Positions 57,418-64,000 of a stretch of 64,000 nt of DNA are shown here, piece after piece. Source of the DNA: Zhengella mangrovi. Lineage in GTDB: Bacteria; Pseudomonadota; Alphaproteobacteria; Rhizobiales; Rhizobiaceae. The notes below the pieces were generated by a model. That model searched no databases and had not been told where the DNA came from. It saw only the letters and a program-made list of their open reading frames with translations. The translations under genes were made by a program, and so were the position numbers. The first letter of the stretch is position 1. Every line of letters starts with the position of its first letter. The stretch is taken from positions 310,001 through 374,000 of the forward strand of contig NZ_PDVP01000002.1 in assembly GCF_002727065.1 (NCBI RefSeq), written 5' to 3'.

Positions 57418-57504
57418 TTACAGGGCGCCAATCCACATGGCGGACGCGACGATGAACATGGAAACGGAAACCAGCGAGGCAACGTCATAAATCAGGTCAG
57501 ACAT
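57418..57504 (-). CDS. Putative 28-residue single-pass membrane peptide under LexA control
   Basis: Minus strand: ATG at 57504, TAA at 57418-57420; AGAGGGAG at 57513-57520 is a perfect Shine-Dalgarno 8 nt from the ATG. The peptide begins MSDLIYDVASLVSVSMF and ends with IVASAMWIGAL, i.e. a short acidic N-terminus and one hydrophobic segment of about 20 residues ending in an aromatic Trp. Two LexA boxes cover its promoter. Size, topology and control recall Caulobacter SidA, a 29-residue SOS-induced divisome inhibitor, but I see no clear sequence match and the function is inferred. Confidence 0.65.
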   Translation of the reverse strand: MSDLIYDVASLVSVSMFIVASAMWIGAL

Positions 57505-57521
57505 GGCATTTACTCCCTCTT

Positions 57522-57565
57522 GTTCGTTGTTTGTTCTTTTATTCCTGTTTTGTTCTCCCGTCAAG
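57522..57565 (-). promoter_or_regulatory. Promoter with two LexA boxes upstream of the 28-aa peptide
   Basis: Minus strand: -35 CTTGAC (57560-57565), 17-bp spacer, -10 ATAAAA (57537-57542). Box 1, read on the plus strand, is GTTCGTTGTTTGTTC (57522-57536), a perfect GTTC-N7-GTTC just downstream of the -10 over the predicted start near 57530. Box 2, ATTCCTGTTTTGTTC (57541-57555), has one mismatch and fills most of the spacer. LexA at either site would block RNA polymerase. Confidence 0.8.
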
Positions 57566-57703
57566 ACGCGAAACGGAACGGGAACGTTTATTCCCGTTTC
57601 CCACAGCGGATGGTTAAGGAAGGGTTAGGAAAGCCCGGAACCGGCCGCTATCGGGCAGCGGCCGCCCGATGCGGGCCTGCCGCGGCGCGGGCCGGCGCCG
57701 GCC

Positions 57704-58381
57704 TCAGAGCGGTACGACCTTGCCGCCCTTCAGCGTGACGCGGCGGTCCATGCGCGCGGCGAGGTCATGGTTGTGGGTGGCGATCATCGTCGCCAGGCCG
57801 GAGTTGCGCACCAGTGCTTCCAGGGCGTCGAAAACGTAGGCGGACGTCACCGGGTCGAGATTGCCGGTCGGCTCGTCGGCCAGAAGGACCAGCGGTGCAT
57901 TGGCCACGGCGCGGGCGATGGCGACGCGCTGCTGCTCGCCGCCGGAGAGCTCGGACGGCCGGTGATCGACGCGATGGCCGACCTTCATGTAGTCGAGCAG
58001 CTGGCGGCTGCGCTCGGCGGCATCGGCGCGCGCAAGACCATGAACCATCTGCGGCATCATGACGTTCTCGAGCGCCGTGAACTCCGGCAGAAGGTGATGG
58101 AACTGGTAGACGAAGCCAATGTCGTTGCGGCGGATGGCGGTGCGCTGGTCATCACCCAGACGCCCGCAGGCACGGCCGTTGACATGGACATCGCCGCCAT
58201 CGGGGCGCTCCAGAAGGCCGGCGGTGTGCAGGAGGGTGGATTTGCCTGCGCCGGACGGGGCGACCAGCGCCACCATCTCGCCAGAGCGGAGCTGGAAATC
58301 GCAATCGGCCAGGATGTCCAGCCGCTTGCCGCCCTGCTCGTAGTGGCGGCTGACCGATTTCAGTTCAAGGACCGCCGTCAT
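57704..58381 (-). CDS. lolD: Lipoprotein-releasing ABC transporter, ATP-binding subunit
   Basis: ATPase that powers extraction of lipoproteins from the inner membrane. The 225-residue protein has Walker [19 protein letters not shown], the LolD-typical Q-loop [21 protein letters not shown], signature [15 protein letters not shown] and Walker [12 protein letters not shown], then the H-loop IATHNHDLA. The ATG at 58381 shares a base with the lolC stop (TGATG); the GTG at 58384 is an alternative. Confidence 0.96.
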   Translation of the reverse strand: MTAVLELKSVSRHYEQGGKRLDILADCDFQLRSGEMVALVAPSGAGKSTLLHTAGLLERPDGGDVHVNGRACGRLGDDQRTAIRRNDIGFVYQFHHLLPEFTALENVMMPQMVHGLARADAAERSRQLLDYMKVGHRVDHRPSELSGGEQQRVAIARAVANAPLVLLADEPTGNLDPVTSAYVFDALEALVRNSGLATMIATHNHDLAARMDRRVTLKGGKVVPL

Positions 58382-59679
58382 CACTCGTACCTCAGGGCAT
58401 CGACCGGATCGATGCGCGCCGCGCGCCAGGCCGGGATGATGGTGGCGATGAAGGACAGGACCATGGCCATCACCAGAACCGAAACGGTTTCGCCGGCATC
58501 GATCTTGGCGGGCAGCTGGCTGAGGAAATAGAGGTTCGGGTCGAAGATCGTGGTGCCCGACAGCCAGGAGAAGAATTCGCGGATGGATTCGATGTTCCAG
58601 CAGACCAGGAGGCCCAGCAGCAGGCCGCCCAGGGTGCCGGTCAGGCCGATGGCCGAGCCGGTCATCAGGAAGATGCGCAGGATCGACCCCGACGTCGCGC
58701 CCATGGTGCGCAGGATGGCGATGTCGTGGCCCTTGTCCTTCACCAGCATGATGAGGCCGGAAATGATGTTCAGCGCGGCCACGAGCACGATCAGCGTCAG
58801 GATCATGAACATGACGTTGCGCTCGACCTGGAGGGCCGAGAAGAAGGCCTGGTTGCGCTGGCGCCAGTCGGACAGGAAAACGGGACGGGCGGCGGCCGTC
58901 TCAATCGCGGGCCGGAGGGCATCGACATCATCCGGGTTGTCGAGAAACACCTCGACCGACTGCACGCGGCCATCCATGTTGAAATAGAGCTGGGCCTCGG
59001 ACAGCGGCATGTAGACGATGGAGGAATCGTAGTCCGACATGCCGATCTCGAAAATCGCCGTGACCGGGTAGGCCTTCACGCGGGGCGTGGTGCCCATCGG
59101 CGTGACGTCGCCGTCCGGCGAGACCAGCGTCAGCATGTCGCCGAGGGCAAGCCCGAGATTGTCGGCCATGCGCGCGCCGATCGCGACACCGCCGCTGGCC
59201 TCGAACCCGTCGAGAGAGCCCTGCTTGACGTTGCCGGACAGCATCTGGATCTTCGGAATGTCGGCATCGCTGACACCGCGGACCAGGGCGCCGGTGCCGG
59301 CACCGATGCGGCCGGACGCCAGGGCCTGGCCCTCGACCAGCGGCAGCGCGGCGCGAACGCCCTGAACTGCCGAGATCCGCTTCGCCACGGCCTCGTAATC
59401 GGTCATCGGGCTGTCGATCGGCTGCACGATGACGTGGCCGTTGACGCCCAGGATCCGGTCGAGGAGCTCGACTCGAAACCCGTTCATCACGGCCATGACG
59501 ATGATGAGCGTGGCGACGCCCAGCATGATCCCGATGAAGGAGATCAGCGCGATGACGGAGACGATTGTCTCCTTGCGCCGCGACCGCAGGTAACGCAGGG
59601 CCACCATGCGTTCGAAGGCCGAGAACGGACCGGCGCCCGACGGCGCCGTCACGTTTGCGGAGGCCGCGTCCGTGGTCAT
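58381..59679 (-). CDS. lolC: Lipoprotein-releasing ABC transporter, permease subunit (LolC/LolE type)
   Basis: 432 residues: N-terminal helix, a large periplasmic domain (about 55-270) and three C-terminal helices, the LolC/E FtsX-like topology. The signature [40 protein letters not shown] opens it, and the C-terminus has [21 protein letters not shown] and [12 protein letters not shown]. Only one permease gene is present, so a homodimeric LolF-like arrangement with LolD is likely. It overlaps proS by four bases (ATGA). Confidence 0.95.
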   Translation of the reverse strand: MTTDAASANVTAPSGAGPFSAFERMVALRYLRSRRKETIVSVIALISFIGIMLGVATLIIVMAVMNGFRVELLDRILGVNGHVIVQPIDSPMTDYEAVAKRISAVQGVRAALPLVEGQALASGRIGAGTGALVRGVSDADIPKIQMLSGNVKQGSLDGFEASGGVAIGARMADNLGLALGDMLTLVSPDGDVTPMGTTPRVKAYPVTAIFEIGMSDYDSSIVYMPLSEAQLYFNMDGRVQSVEVFLDNPDDVDALRPAIETAAARPVFLSDWRQRNQAFFSALQVERNVMFMILTLIVLVAALNIISGLIMLVKDKGHDIAILRTMGATSGSILRIFLMTGSAIGLTGTLGGLLLGLLVCWNIESIREFFSWLSGTTIFDPNLYFLSQLPAKIDAGETVSVLVMAMVLSFIATIIPAWRAARIDPVDALRYE

Positions 59680-61004
59680 GCGGCGCCGCCGAAGCGGGCG
59701 ATGGCCGCGTCGATCGTCATCATTTCGCGTTCACCGGTGCGGCGGTTCTTCACCTCCACCTCGCCCGCGGCCACGCCCCGCGGGCCGGCGATCAGCTGGA
59801 CGGGAATGCCGATCAGGTCGTGGGTGGCGAATTTCTGGCCCGCGCTGCGATCGGTGTCGTCGTAGAGGACGTCGAGCCCGGCAGCGGTCAACTCGCCGTA
59901 GAGCTTCTCGCTCGCCGCGTCGCAGGCCTCGTTGCCGGGCTTCATGTTGATGACGGAGAGATTGAACGGCGCAACCGCGTCCGGCCAGATGATGCCGTTC
60001 TCGTCGTGGCTGGCCTCGATGATCGCCGCGACGACGCGCGTCGGACCGATGCCGTAGGAGCCCATGGAGACGGGATGTTCCTTGCCGTCCGGGCCGGTGA
60101 CCTTCGCGCCCATCGGCTCGGAGTATTTCGTGCCGAAGTGGAAGATGTGGCCGACCTCGATGCCGCGCGCGTTCATCCGGGCGCTTTCCGGCAGCGCATC
60201 CCACGCAGCCTCGTCGTGCATCTCGTCGGTGGCCGCGTAGGGCGTGGTCCACTGATCGACGATGCCGGCGATCTCGGCATCGTTGGTGAAATCAACATCG
60301 GCGCCGGGCGCCGACATGGACATGAAGTCGGCATGGCAGAACACCTCCGACTCGCCGGTCTCTGCCAGAATGATGAACTCGTGGCTCAGGTCGCCGCCGA
60401 TGGGGCCGGTGTCGGCGCGCATCGGGATGGCCTTCATGCCCATGCGCTCGAAGGTGCGCAGGTAGGCCACGAACATGCGGTTGTAGGCCGCCCGTGCGCC
60501 CTCGTAGTCCAGGTCGAAGGAATAGGCGTCCTTCATCAGGAACTCGCGGCCGCGCATGACGCCAAAGCGCGGACGGACCTCGTCACGGAACTTCCACTGG
60601 ATATGGTAGAGATTGAGCGGCAGGTCCTTGTAGGAGCGGACGTAGGAGCGGAAGATGTCGGTGACCATCTCCTCGTTCGTCGGACCATAGAGCATGTCGC
60701 GCTCGTGGCGGTCCTTGATGCGCAGCATTTCCTTGCCATAGTCGTCGTAGCGGCCGCTTTCGCGCCACAGGTCGGCCGACTGGATGGTCGGCATCAGGAT
60801 CTCGACCGCCCCTGCCCGGTTCTGCTCCTCGCGAATGATGGTGTTGACCTTGCCCAACACCTTCAGCCCGAGAGGCAGCAGCGAAAAGATGCCGGCCGAC
60901 TGCTGGCGGATCATGCCCGCACGCAGCATGAGCCGGTGCGACACGATTTCCGCTTCACGCGGATTTTCTTTCAGGATTGGCAGGAAGAAACGGGAGAGAC
61001 GCAT
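59676..61004 (-). CDS. proS: Prolyl-tRNA synthetase
   Basis: Class II aminoacyl-tRNA synthetase, 442 residues, the shorter alphaproteobacterial form without the editing insertion domain of E. coli ProRS. Class II motifs: motif 1 in [24 protein letters not shown], motif 2 in [32 protein letters not shown] and motif 3 in [17 protein letters not shown]. The anticodon-binding domain ends the protein. First gene of proS-lolC-lolD. Without an editing domain, mischarged Ala-tRNA(Pro) would need a trans-acting factor such as ProXp-ala, not seen here. Confidence 0.97.
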   Translation of the reverse strand: MRLSRFFLPILKENPREAEIVSHRLMLRAGMIRQQSAGIFSLLPLGLKVLGKVNTIIREEQNRAGAVEILMPTIQSADLWRESGRYDDYGKEMLRIKDRHERDMLYGPTNEEMVTDIFRSYVRSYKDLPLNLYHIQWKFRDEVRPRFGVMRGREFLMKDAYSFDLDYEGARAAYNRMFVAYLRTFERMGMKAIPMRADTGPIGGDLSHEFIILAETGESEVFCHADFMSMSAPGADVDFTNDAEIAGIVDQWTTPYAATDEMHDEAAWDALPESARMNARGIEVGHIFHFGTKYSEPMGAKVTGPDGKEHPVSMGSYGIGPTRVVAAIIEASHDENGIIWPDAVAPFNLSVINMKPGNEACDAASEKLYGELTAAGLDVLYDDTDRSAGQKFATHDLIGIPVQLIAGPRGVAAGEVEVKNRRTGEREMMTIDAAIARFGGAA

Positions 61005-61187
61005 GGAAAGGTCCTGAATGGCTGCGGTCCGAACAGCAGGAATCGGCGTTGCACCGACCCGGCGGAATCTGTCAGCGCTTCATAGCCATTTCATGGCAGA
61101 TTGGAAAGCCGACCGATGGCCAAGGGCAACCCGCCGAATATTGTTGCACCGCAGCATGCATTTGATTGAAAATGCAGCAAAAAGGGC

Positions 61188-61216
61188 GTGACAAACCGCC
61201 ACGCATGCGTCTATGG
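61188..61216 (+). promoter_or_regulatory. Promoter with central palindrome, upstream of candidate RNA
   Basis: GTGACA, 17-bp spacer, CTATGG. The spacer holds a perfect 10-bp palindrome ACGCATGCGT at 61201-61210, a place where a repressor dimer could bind. Confidence 0.5.
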
Positions 61217-61222
61217 TCTGCT

Positions 61223-61379
61223 CCACAAACAGGGACCGGAAACCACAAGCCGGATCTCACTTCGCGGTCAAAGTCTTGGGAGGATGTGATCCTGGCGCGG
61301 TAATCGCAGCCGCCGTTCAGTCGGATAATGGATCAACGCGCAACTCGTCAGCAAGGCTTCGGGCCTTGCTTTTTTTTTG
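61223..61379 (+). ncRNA. Candidate small RNA with intrinsic terminator
   Basis: About 157 nt on the plus strand between divergent promoter and a strong terminator (61351-61379: GCAAGGC/GCCTTGC stem, TTCGG loop, nine Ts), with no plus-strand gene to account for either. Internal hairpins include AGGAU-GUG-AUCCU and a longer GCGCG/CGCGC pairing around 61290-61345. No long reading frame with a ribosome-binding site fits. I cannot name the family. The rest of 61005-61187 is the proS upstream region. Confidence 0.5.
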
Positions 61380-61516
61380 CGCCATCGGCGTCCCAAGCGA
61401 TTTATCACTCCCTGGCGGCCCCGCAGCGCTTCGCCGCCGCAGCCTGCTTCCGCATAAAGCAAACGCGTCGGACAAGGCCGCCAACCGCCGGCGACCCATC
61501 GTCCGGCGGCCTCTCC

Positions 61517-61804
61517 TCAGCCGTTGCCGTAGACGTAGTTCGGGACGATGCGTGGAACGTCGTCGATCGTGTAGCCGAGGCCCTTGGTGATGCCGAGGTA
61601 GATCGCGAACAGGATGGCGGTCAGGAGGGTGGCGCGCAGGAACGCTCTCCGCATATGGCGGCCCGTCGGCGCACTGGAGACCGTGCCGAGCGTGACCTCG
61701 CCTTCCTCTTCCTGTGTCCGCAGGCTGAACGGAAGGACGATGAACAGGCAAAGCCACCACAGCACGAAGTACAACGCGGCATAAGAGATGATGGTGGTGA
61801 GCAT
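61517..61804 (-). CDS. DUF1467-family membrane protein
   Basis: 95 residues with two membrane segments (TIISYAALYFVLWWLCLFIVLPFSLRT and AFLRATLLTAILFAIYLGITKGLG) and the short C-terminus IDDVPRIVPNYVYGNG. The family, of unknown function, is conserved in alphaproteobacteria beside methylmalonyl-CoA epimerase and proS. Start at 61804 inside a longer open frame whose upstream part reads like noise. Confidence 0.9.
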   Translation of the reverse strand: MLTTIISYAALYFVLWWLCLFIVLPFSLRTQEEEGEVTLGTVSSAPTGRHMRRAFLRATLLTAILFAIYLGITKGLGYTIDDVPRIVPNYVYGNG

Positions 61805-61913
61805 GCGCGTCTCCGTATGATGGGCCTCGTCCGCGCGGGACCGTTGTCTTCCATTGCCACAGGGCCTTGCCGCCTTCGGCGAAACGCCGCACTGCCCGAT
61901 CGCTTCAAGCACA

Positions 61914-61954
61914 ATTCCGGACGGGAAACCCGTATCCGTTCCCGCCCGAACTGC
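61914..61954. repeat. Diverged copy of the palindromic intergenic element
   Basis: TTCCGGACGGGAAACCCGTA then TCCGTTCCCGCCCGAACTGC has the element's layout with an inner CGGGAA/TTCCCG inverted repeat. It lies between the mce and DUF1467 genes. Confidence 0.55.
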
Positions 61955-62033
61955 ACCTGCTGGCTGCCATATGGTCCACAGCCGCGAAAAAGGCAAAGGG
62001 GCAAATCGGCGCGGGCCGAACCTGCCGCGGCAA

Positions 62034-62438
62034 TCAGACCTGTTCGAGTTCCACCAGCGTCCCGTGAAAGTCCTTCGGATGCAGGAACAGCACCGGCTTG
62101 CCATGGGCGCCGGTCTTCGGTTCGCCGTCACCCAGCACGCGGGCGCCCTGCCCTTTCAGGTGGTCGCGGGCCGCGCGGATGTCGTCGACCTCATAGCAGA
62201 CATGGTGCATGCCGCCGGACGGGTTCTTGGCCAGGAAAGCGGCGATCGGCGACGCCTCGCCGAGCGGTTCCAGAAGCTCGACCTTGGTGTTGCCGAGGTC
62301 GACGAAGACGACCGTGACGCCGTGCTCCGGCAAGGCCTGCGCCTCGCTCACCCGGCCTCCCAGCGTATCGCGATAGGTCGCGGTGGCGGCGGCCAGGTCC
62401 GGAACGGCGATGGCGACATGGTTCAGGCGTCCGAGCAT
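62034..62438 (-). CDS. mce: Methylmalonyl-CoA epimerase
   Basis: Interconverts (2S)- and (2R)-methylmalonyl-CoA in propionate metabolism. The 134-residue VOC protein has LGRLNHVAIAVPDLAAATATYRDTLGG, FVDLGNTKVELLEPLGE, GMHHVCYEVDDIRAA and FLHPKDFHGTLVELEQ, including the His and Glu metal ligands. The gene lies between DUF1467 and RNase J, its usual position here. Confidence 0.95.
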   Translation of the reverse strand: MLGRLNHVAIAVPDLAAATATYRDTLGGRVSEAQALPEHGVTVVFVDLGNTKVELLEPLGEASPIAAFLAKNPSGGMHHVCYEVDDIRAARDHLKGQGARVLGDGEPKTGAHGKPVLFLHPKDFHGTLVELEQV

Positions 62439-62539
62439 GGGGATCTCCTGCTGAAAGGCTCAAGCACGGCACGGACATAGGCGCGCCCGCGCCGGCTGTA
62501 AAGTGGGCCTGACGGCGCAGCGGCACCGATGGCCGGGCG

Positions 62540-64000
62540 TCAGACGCGTGTCACGAAAACCGTGACAATCGGCTTCTTGCCCCAGACCGAATTGGCCTCG
62601 GAGCGGATCGCCTTGCGCGCGCTTTCGGCGACGAGGTCGAGATCCTTGCGCTTGCCGCGCGGTATGCTCTCGATCGCACCCGCCGCGGCTTCGAGCAGGA
62701 TGTCCTCCAGGTATTCGCCGCGCCCGTCGGTCTCCGGCAGGCCGACGGCCTCGATGTCGGGATCGGCAAGCAGGTCGTACTTGTTGTCGAGGATGACGTT
62801 CAGGCAGACGTGGCCGGCGTAGGAAAGCTTGCGCCGGTCGCGGACGCCGACGGCCTCGTCGTCGCCGTAGAGATGGCCATCCTTGAAGGTGCGGCCGTGG
62901 TGAACCTCGCCGATGATCGTGGCATTGCCCGGCCAGAGGCGCAGCAGATCGCCGTTGCGCACGGAGGCCACTTCCGGCACGCCCTGCGTGGATGCCAGCG
63001 ACGCGTGGGCCACCAGGTGCTGCGCCTCGCCATGAACCGGAACCGCGATCTGCGGGCGCACCAGCCCGTACATCTTGCGCAGTTCGCCGCGCCGCGGGTG
63101 GCCGGAAACGTGAACGAGCGCATCGTCGTCCTCGATCAGCTTCACGCCCAGTTCGACCAGCCGGTTCTTGGTTTCCAGAATGGCCTTCTCGTTGCCCGGA
63201 ATCGTGCGCGAGGAATAGATGACCGTGTCGCCGGCCGCGAGATGCACGTTGCGCATTTCCTCGCGGGCGAGCTTTGACAGCGCGGCACGCGGTTCCCCCT
63301 GGCTGCCGGTGCAAAGGATAACCACGTTGTCGCGCGGAATGTGCTGGAAATCCTCCTCGGCGAGGAAATCCGGCAGGCCGTCGAGGTAGCCGAGGTCGGT
63401 CGCCACGTCGATGACGCGTTTCATCGAGCGGCCCATGACCAGAACCTGGCGGCCGGCATCACGCGCAGCTTCCGCAATGGAGCGGATCCGCCCGACGTTG
63501 GAGGAAAAGGTGGTGATGACAACGCGGCCCGGCTGCTTCTCGATCAGCTTTTCCAGGCTCTCGCAGACCTCGCGTTCCGTCGGGCTTTCGCCTTCGCGCA
63601 TGGCATTGGTGGAATCGCAGATCATGGCGAGCACGCCGGCATCGCCCAGTTGCCCGAGCCGGTCCTCGTCGGTCAGCGGCCCGATGGCCGGTTCGGCATC
63701 GAACTTCCAGTCGCCGGTGTGGATCACCGTGCCGGCCGGCGAGGTGATGGCCAGCGAATAGGGCTCGGGAATGGAATGGGTGACCGGAACCGGCTCGATG
63801 CGGAAGGGGCCGACATCGAAAACGTCGCCGGCCCTGAAGATGTTCACCGGAACGTCGATGCGCTGGTACTCGCTCTGGCGCTTGGCCTCCAGCAGGCCGG
63901 CGGTAAAGGGCGACATCCAGACCGGGCAGCCGAGCTTCGGCCAGATGTCGAGGATGGCGCCGTAGTGATCCTCGTGGGCATGGGTGATGATCATGCCGCG
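62540..64000 (-). CDS. rnj: Ribonuclease J, 5' end outside the window
   Basis: Endo- and 5'-exoribonuclease of the beta-CASP metallo-beta-lactamase group. The visible 487 residues start just before the metal motif THAHEDHYGAI; full-length relatives have about 70 more at the N-terminus. Also seen: VIHTGDWKFDAEP (Asp), the beta-CASP motifs (SSNVGRIRSIAEAARDAGRQVLVMGRSMKRV, CTGSQGEPRAALSKLA), HVSGHPRRGELRKMYGLVRPQIAVPVHGE and a C-terminal domain. The frame continues to 64000 as codons for Arg-Gly ahead of MIITHAHEDH, so the true start is beyond the edge. Confidence 0.96.
   Translation of the reverse strand, partial: RGMIITHAHEDHYGAILDIWPKLGCPVWMSPFTAGLLEAKRQSEYQRIDVPVNIFRAGDVFDVGPFRIEPVPVTHSIPEPYSLAITSPAGTVIHTGDWKFDAEPAIGPLTDEDRLGQLGDAGVLAMICDSTNAMREGESPTEREVCESLEKLIEKQPGRVVITTFSSNVGRIRSIAEAARDAGRQVLVMGRSMKRVIDVATDLGYLDGLPDFLAEEDFQHIPRDNVVILCTGSQGEPRAALSKLAREEMRNVHLAAGDTVIYSSRTIPGNEKAILETKNRLVELGVKLIEDDDALVHVSGHPRRGELRKMYGLVRPQIAVPVHGEAQHLVAHASLASTQGVPEVASVRNGDLLRLWPGNATIIGEVHHGRTFKDGHLYGDDEAVGVRDRRKLSYAGHVCLNVILDNKYDLLADPDIEAVGLPETDGRGEYLEDILLEAAAGAIESIPRGKRKDLDLVAESARKAIRSEANSVWGKKPIVTVFVTRV

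Overview
The window is a GC-rich (roughly two-thirds G+C by eye) chromosomal segment of an alphaproteobacterium. Gene content and order fit Hyphomicrobiales (the Rhizobium/Mesorhizobium/Phyllobacterium lineage): accB-accC-aat with DUF2155 and NDUFA12 nearby, gatC-gatA, pyrB-pyrC'-plsY-dprA-topA-rnr-DUF983-NUDIX-rpmG, divK-pleD, dinB-dnaE-lolD-lolC-proS-DUF1467-mce-rnj. Almost everything is core housekeeping. I see no prophage, insertion sequence, CRISPR array, rRNA or tRNA gene. The genus cannot be fixed by eye.

Layout. 1-6.1 kb: a 5'-complete but 3'-truncated aminotransferase, a secreted M48-TPR protease, a DsbA-like oxidoreductase, the biotin half of acetyl-CoA carboxylase and the Leu/Phe-tRNA transferase. 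6.2-10.2 kb: an accessory patch on the minus strand with four GNAT acetyltransferases, a DM13 protein, DUF2155 and NDUFA12. 10.2-16.6 kb: gatB, an FNR/FixK-box-preceded Cys-rich DUF6455 protein, CBS and rhomboid proteins, a candidate small RNA, PAS and PilZ proteins and a periplasmic transglutaminase-like peptidase. 16.7-26.8 kb: gamma carbonic anhydrase, cysE, a crotonase lacking both usual glutamates, two alpha/beta hydrolases, cold-shock/DUF192, gloA, a divergent FAD oxidoreductase/mnmD pair. 26.8-35 kb: gatCA, UPF0173 hydrolase, ruvX, membrane proteins, AEC transporter, AidB-like dehydrogenase, a DddP-like M24 protein. 35-47.8 kb: the pyrB-to-rpmG block, interrupted after dprA by a six-copy 55-bp palindromic tandem array. 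48.2-64 kb: pleD-divK, DUF3572, dinB, rhodanese, dnaE, lolDC, proS, mce and a 5'-truncated RNase J.

The most interesting material lies between genes. (1) Between lolD and dnaE there is an untracked 28-codon gene for a single-pass membrane peptide. Its sigma-70-like promoter (CTTGAC, 17 bp, ATAAAA) is covered by one perfect and one near-perfect alphaproteobacterial LexA box (GTTC-N7-GTTC). This is the architecture expected of an SOS-induced division inhibitor like Caulobacter SidA, and dnaE lies directly downstream. dinB, 4 kb away, also has a perfect LexA box. (2) Two intergenic stretches each combine a promoter-like element, internal hairpins and a strong intrinsic terminator with no gene between, so they are candidate small RNAs. 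(3) A small four-Cys protein sits under an FNR/FixK-type box at ideal spacing. (4) A palindromic repeat family occurs at four intergenic loci and has been amplified in tandem after dprA.

Functionally, the segment serves translation (gatCAB, aat, proS, rpmG, mnmD), DNA and RNA metabolism (dprA, topA, dinB, dnaE, ruvX, rnr, rnj), pyrimidine, cysteine and lipid synthesis (pyrB, cysE, accBC, plsY), envelope biogenesis (lolCD, M48 and DsbA-like proteins) and cell-cycle/c-di-GMP signalling (divK, pleD, PilZ).
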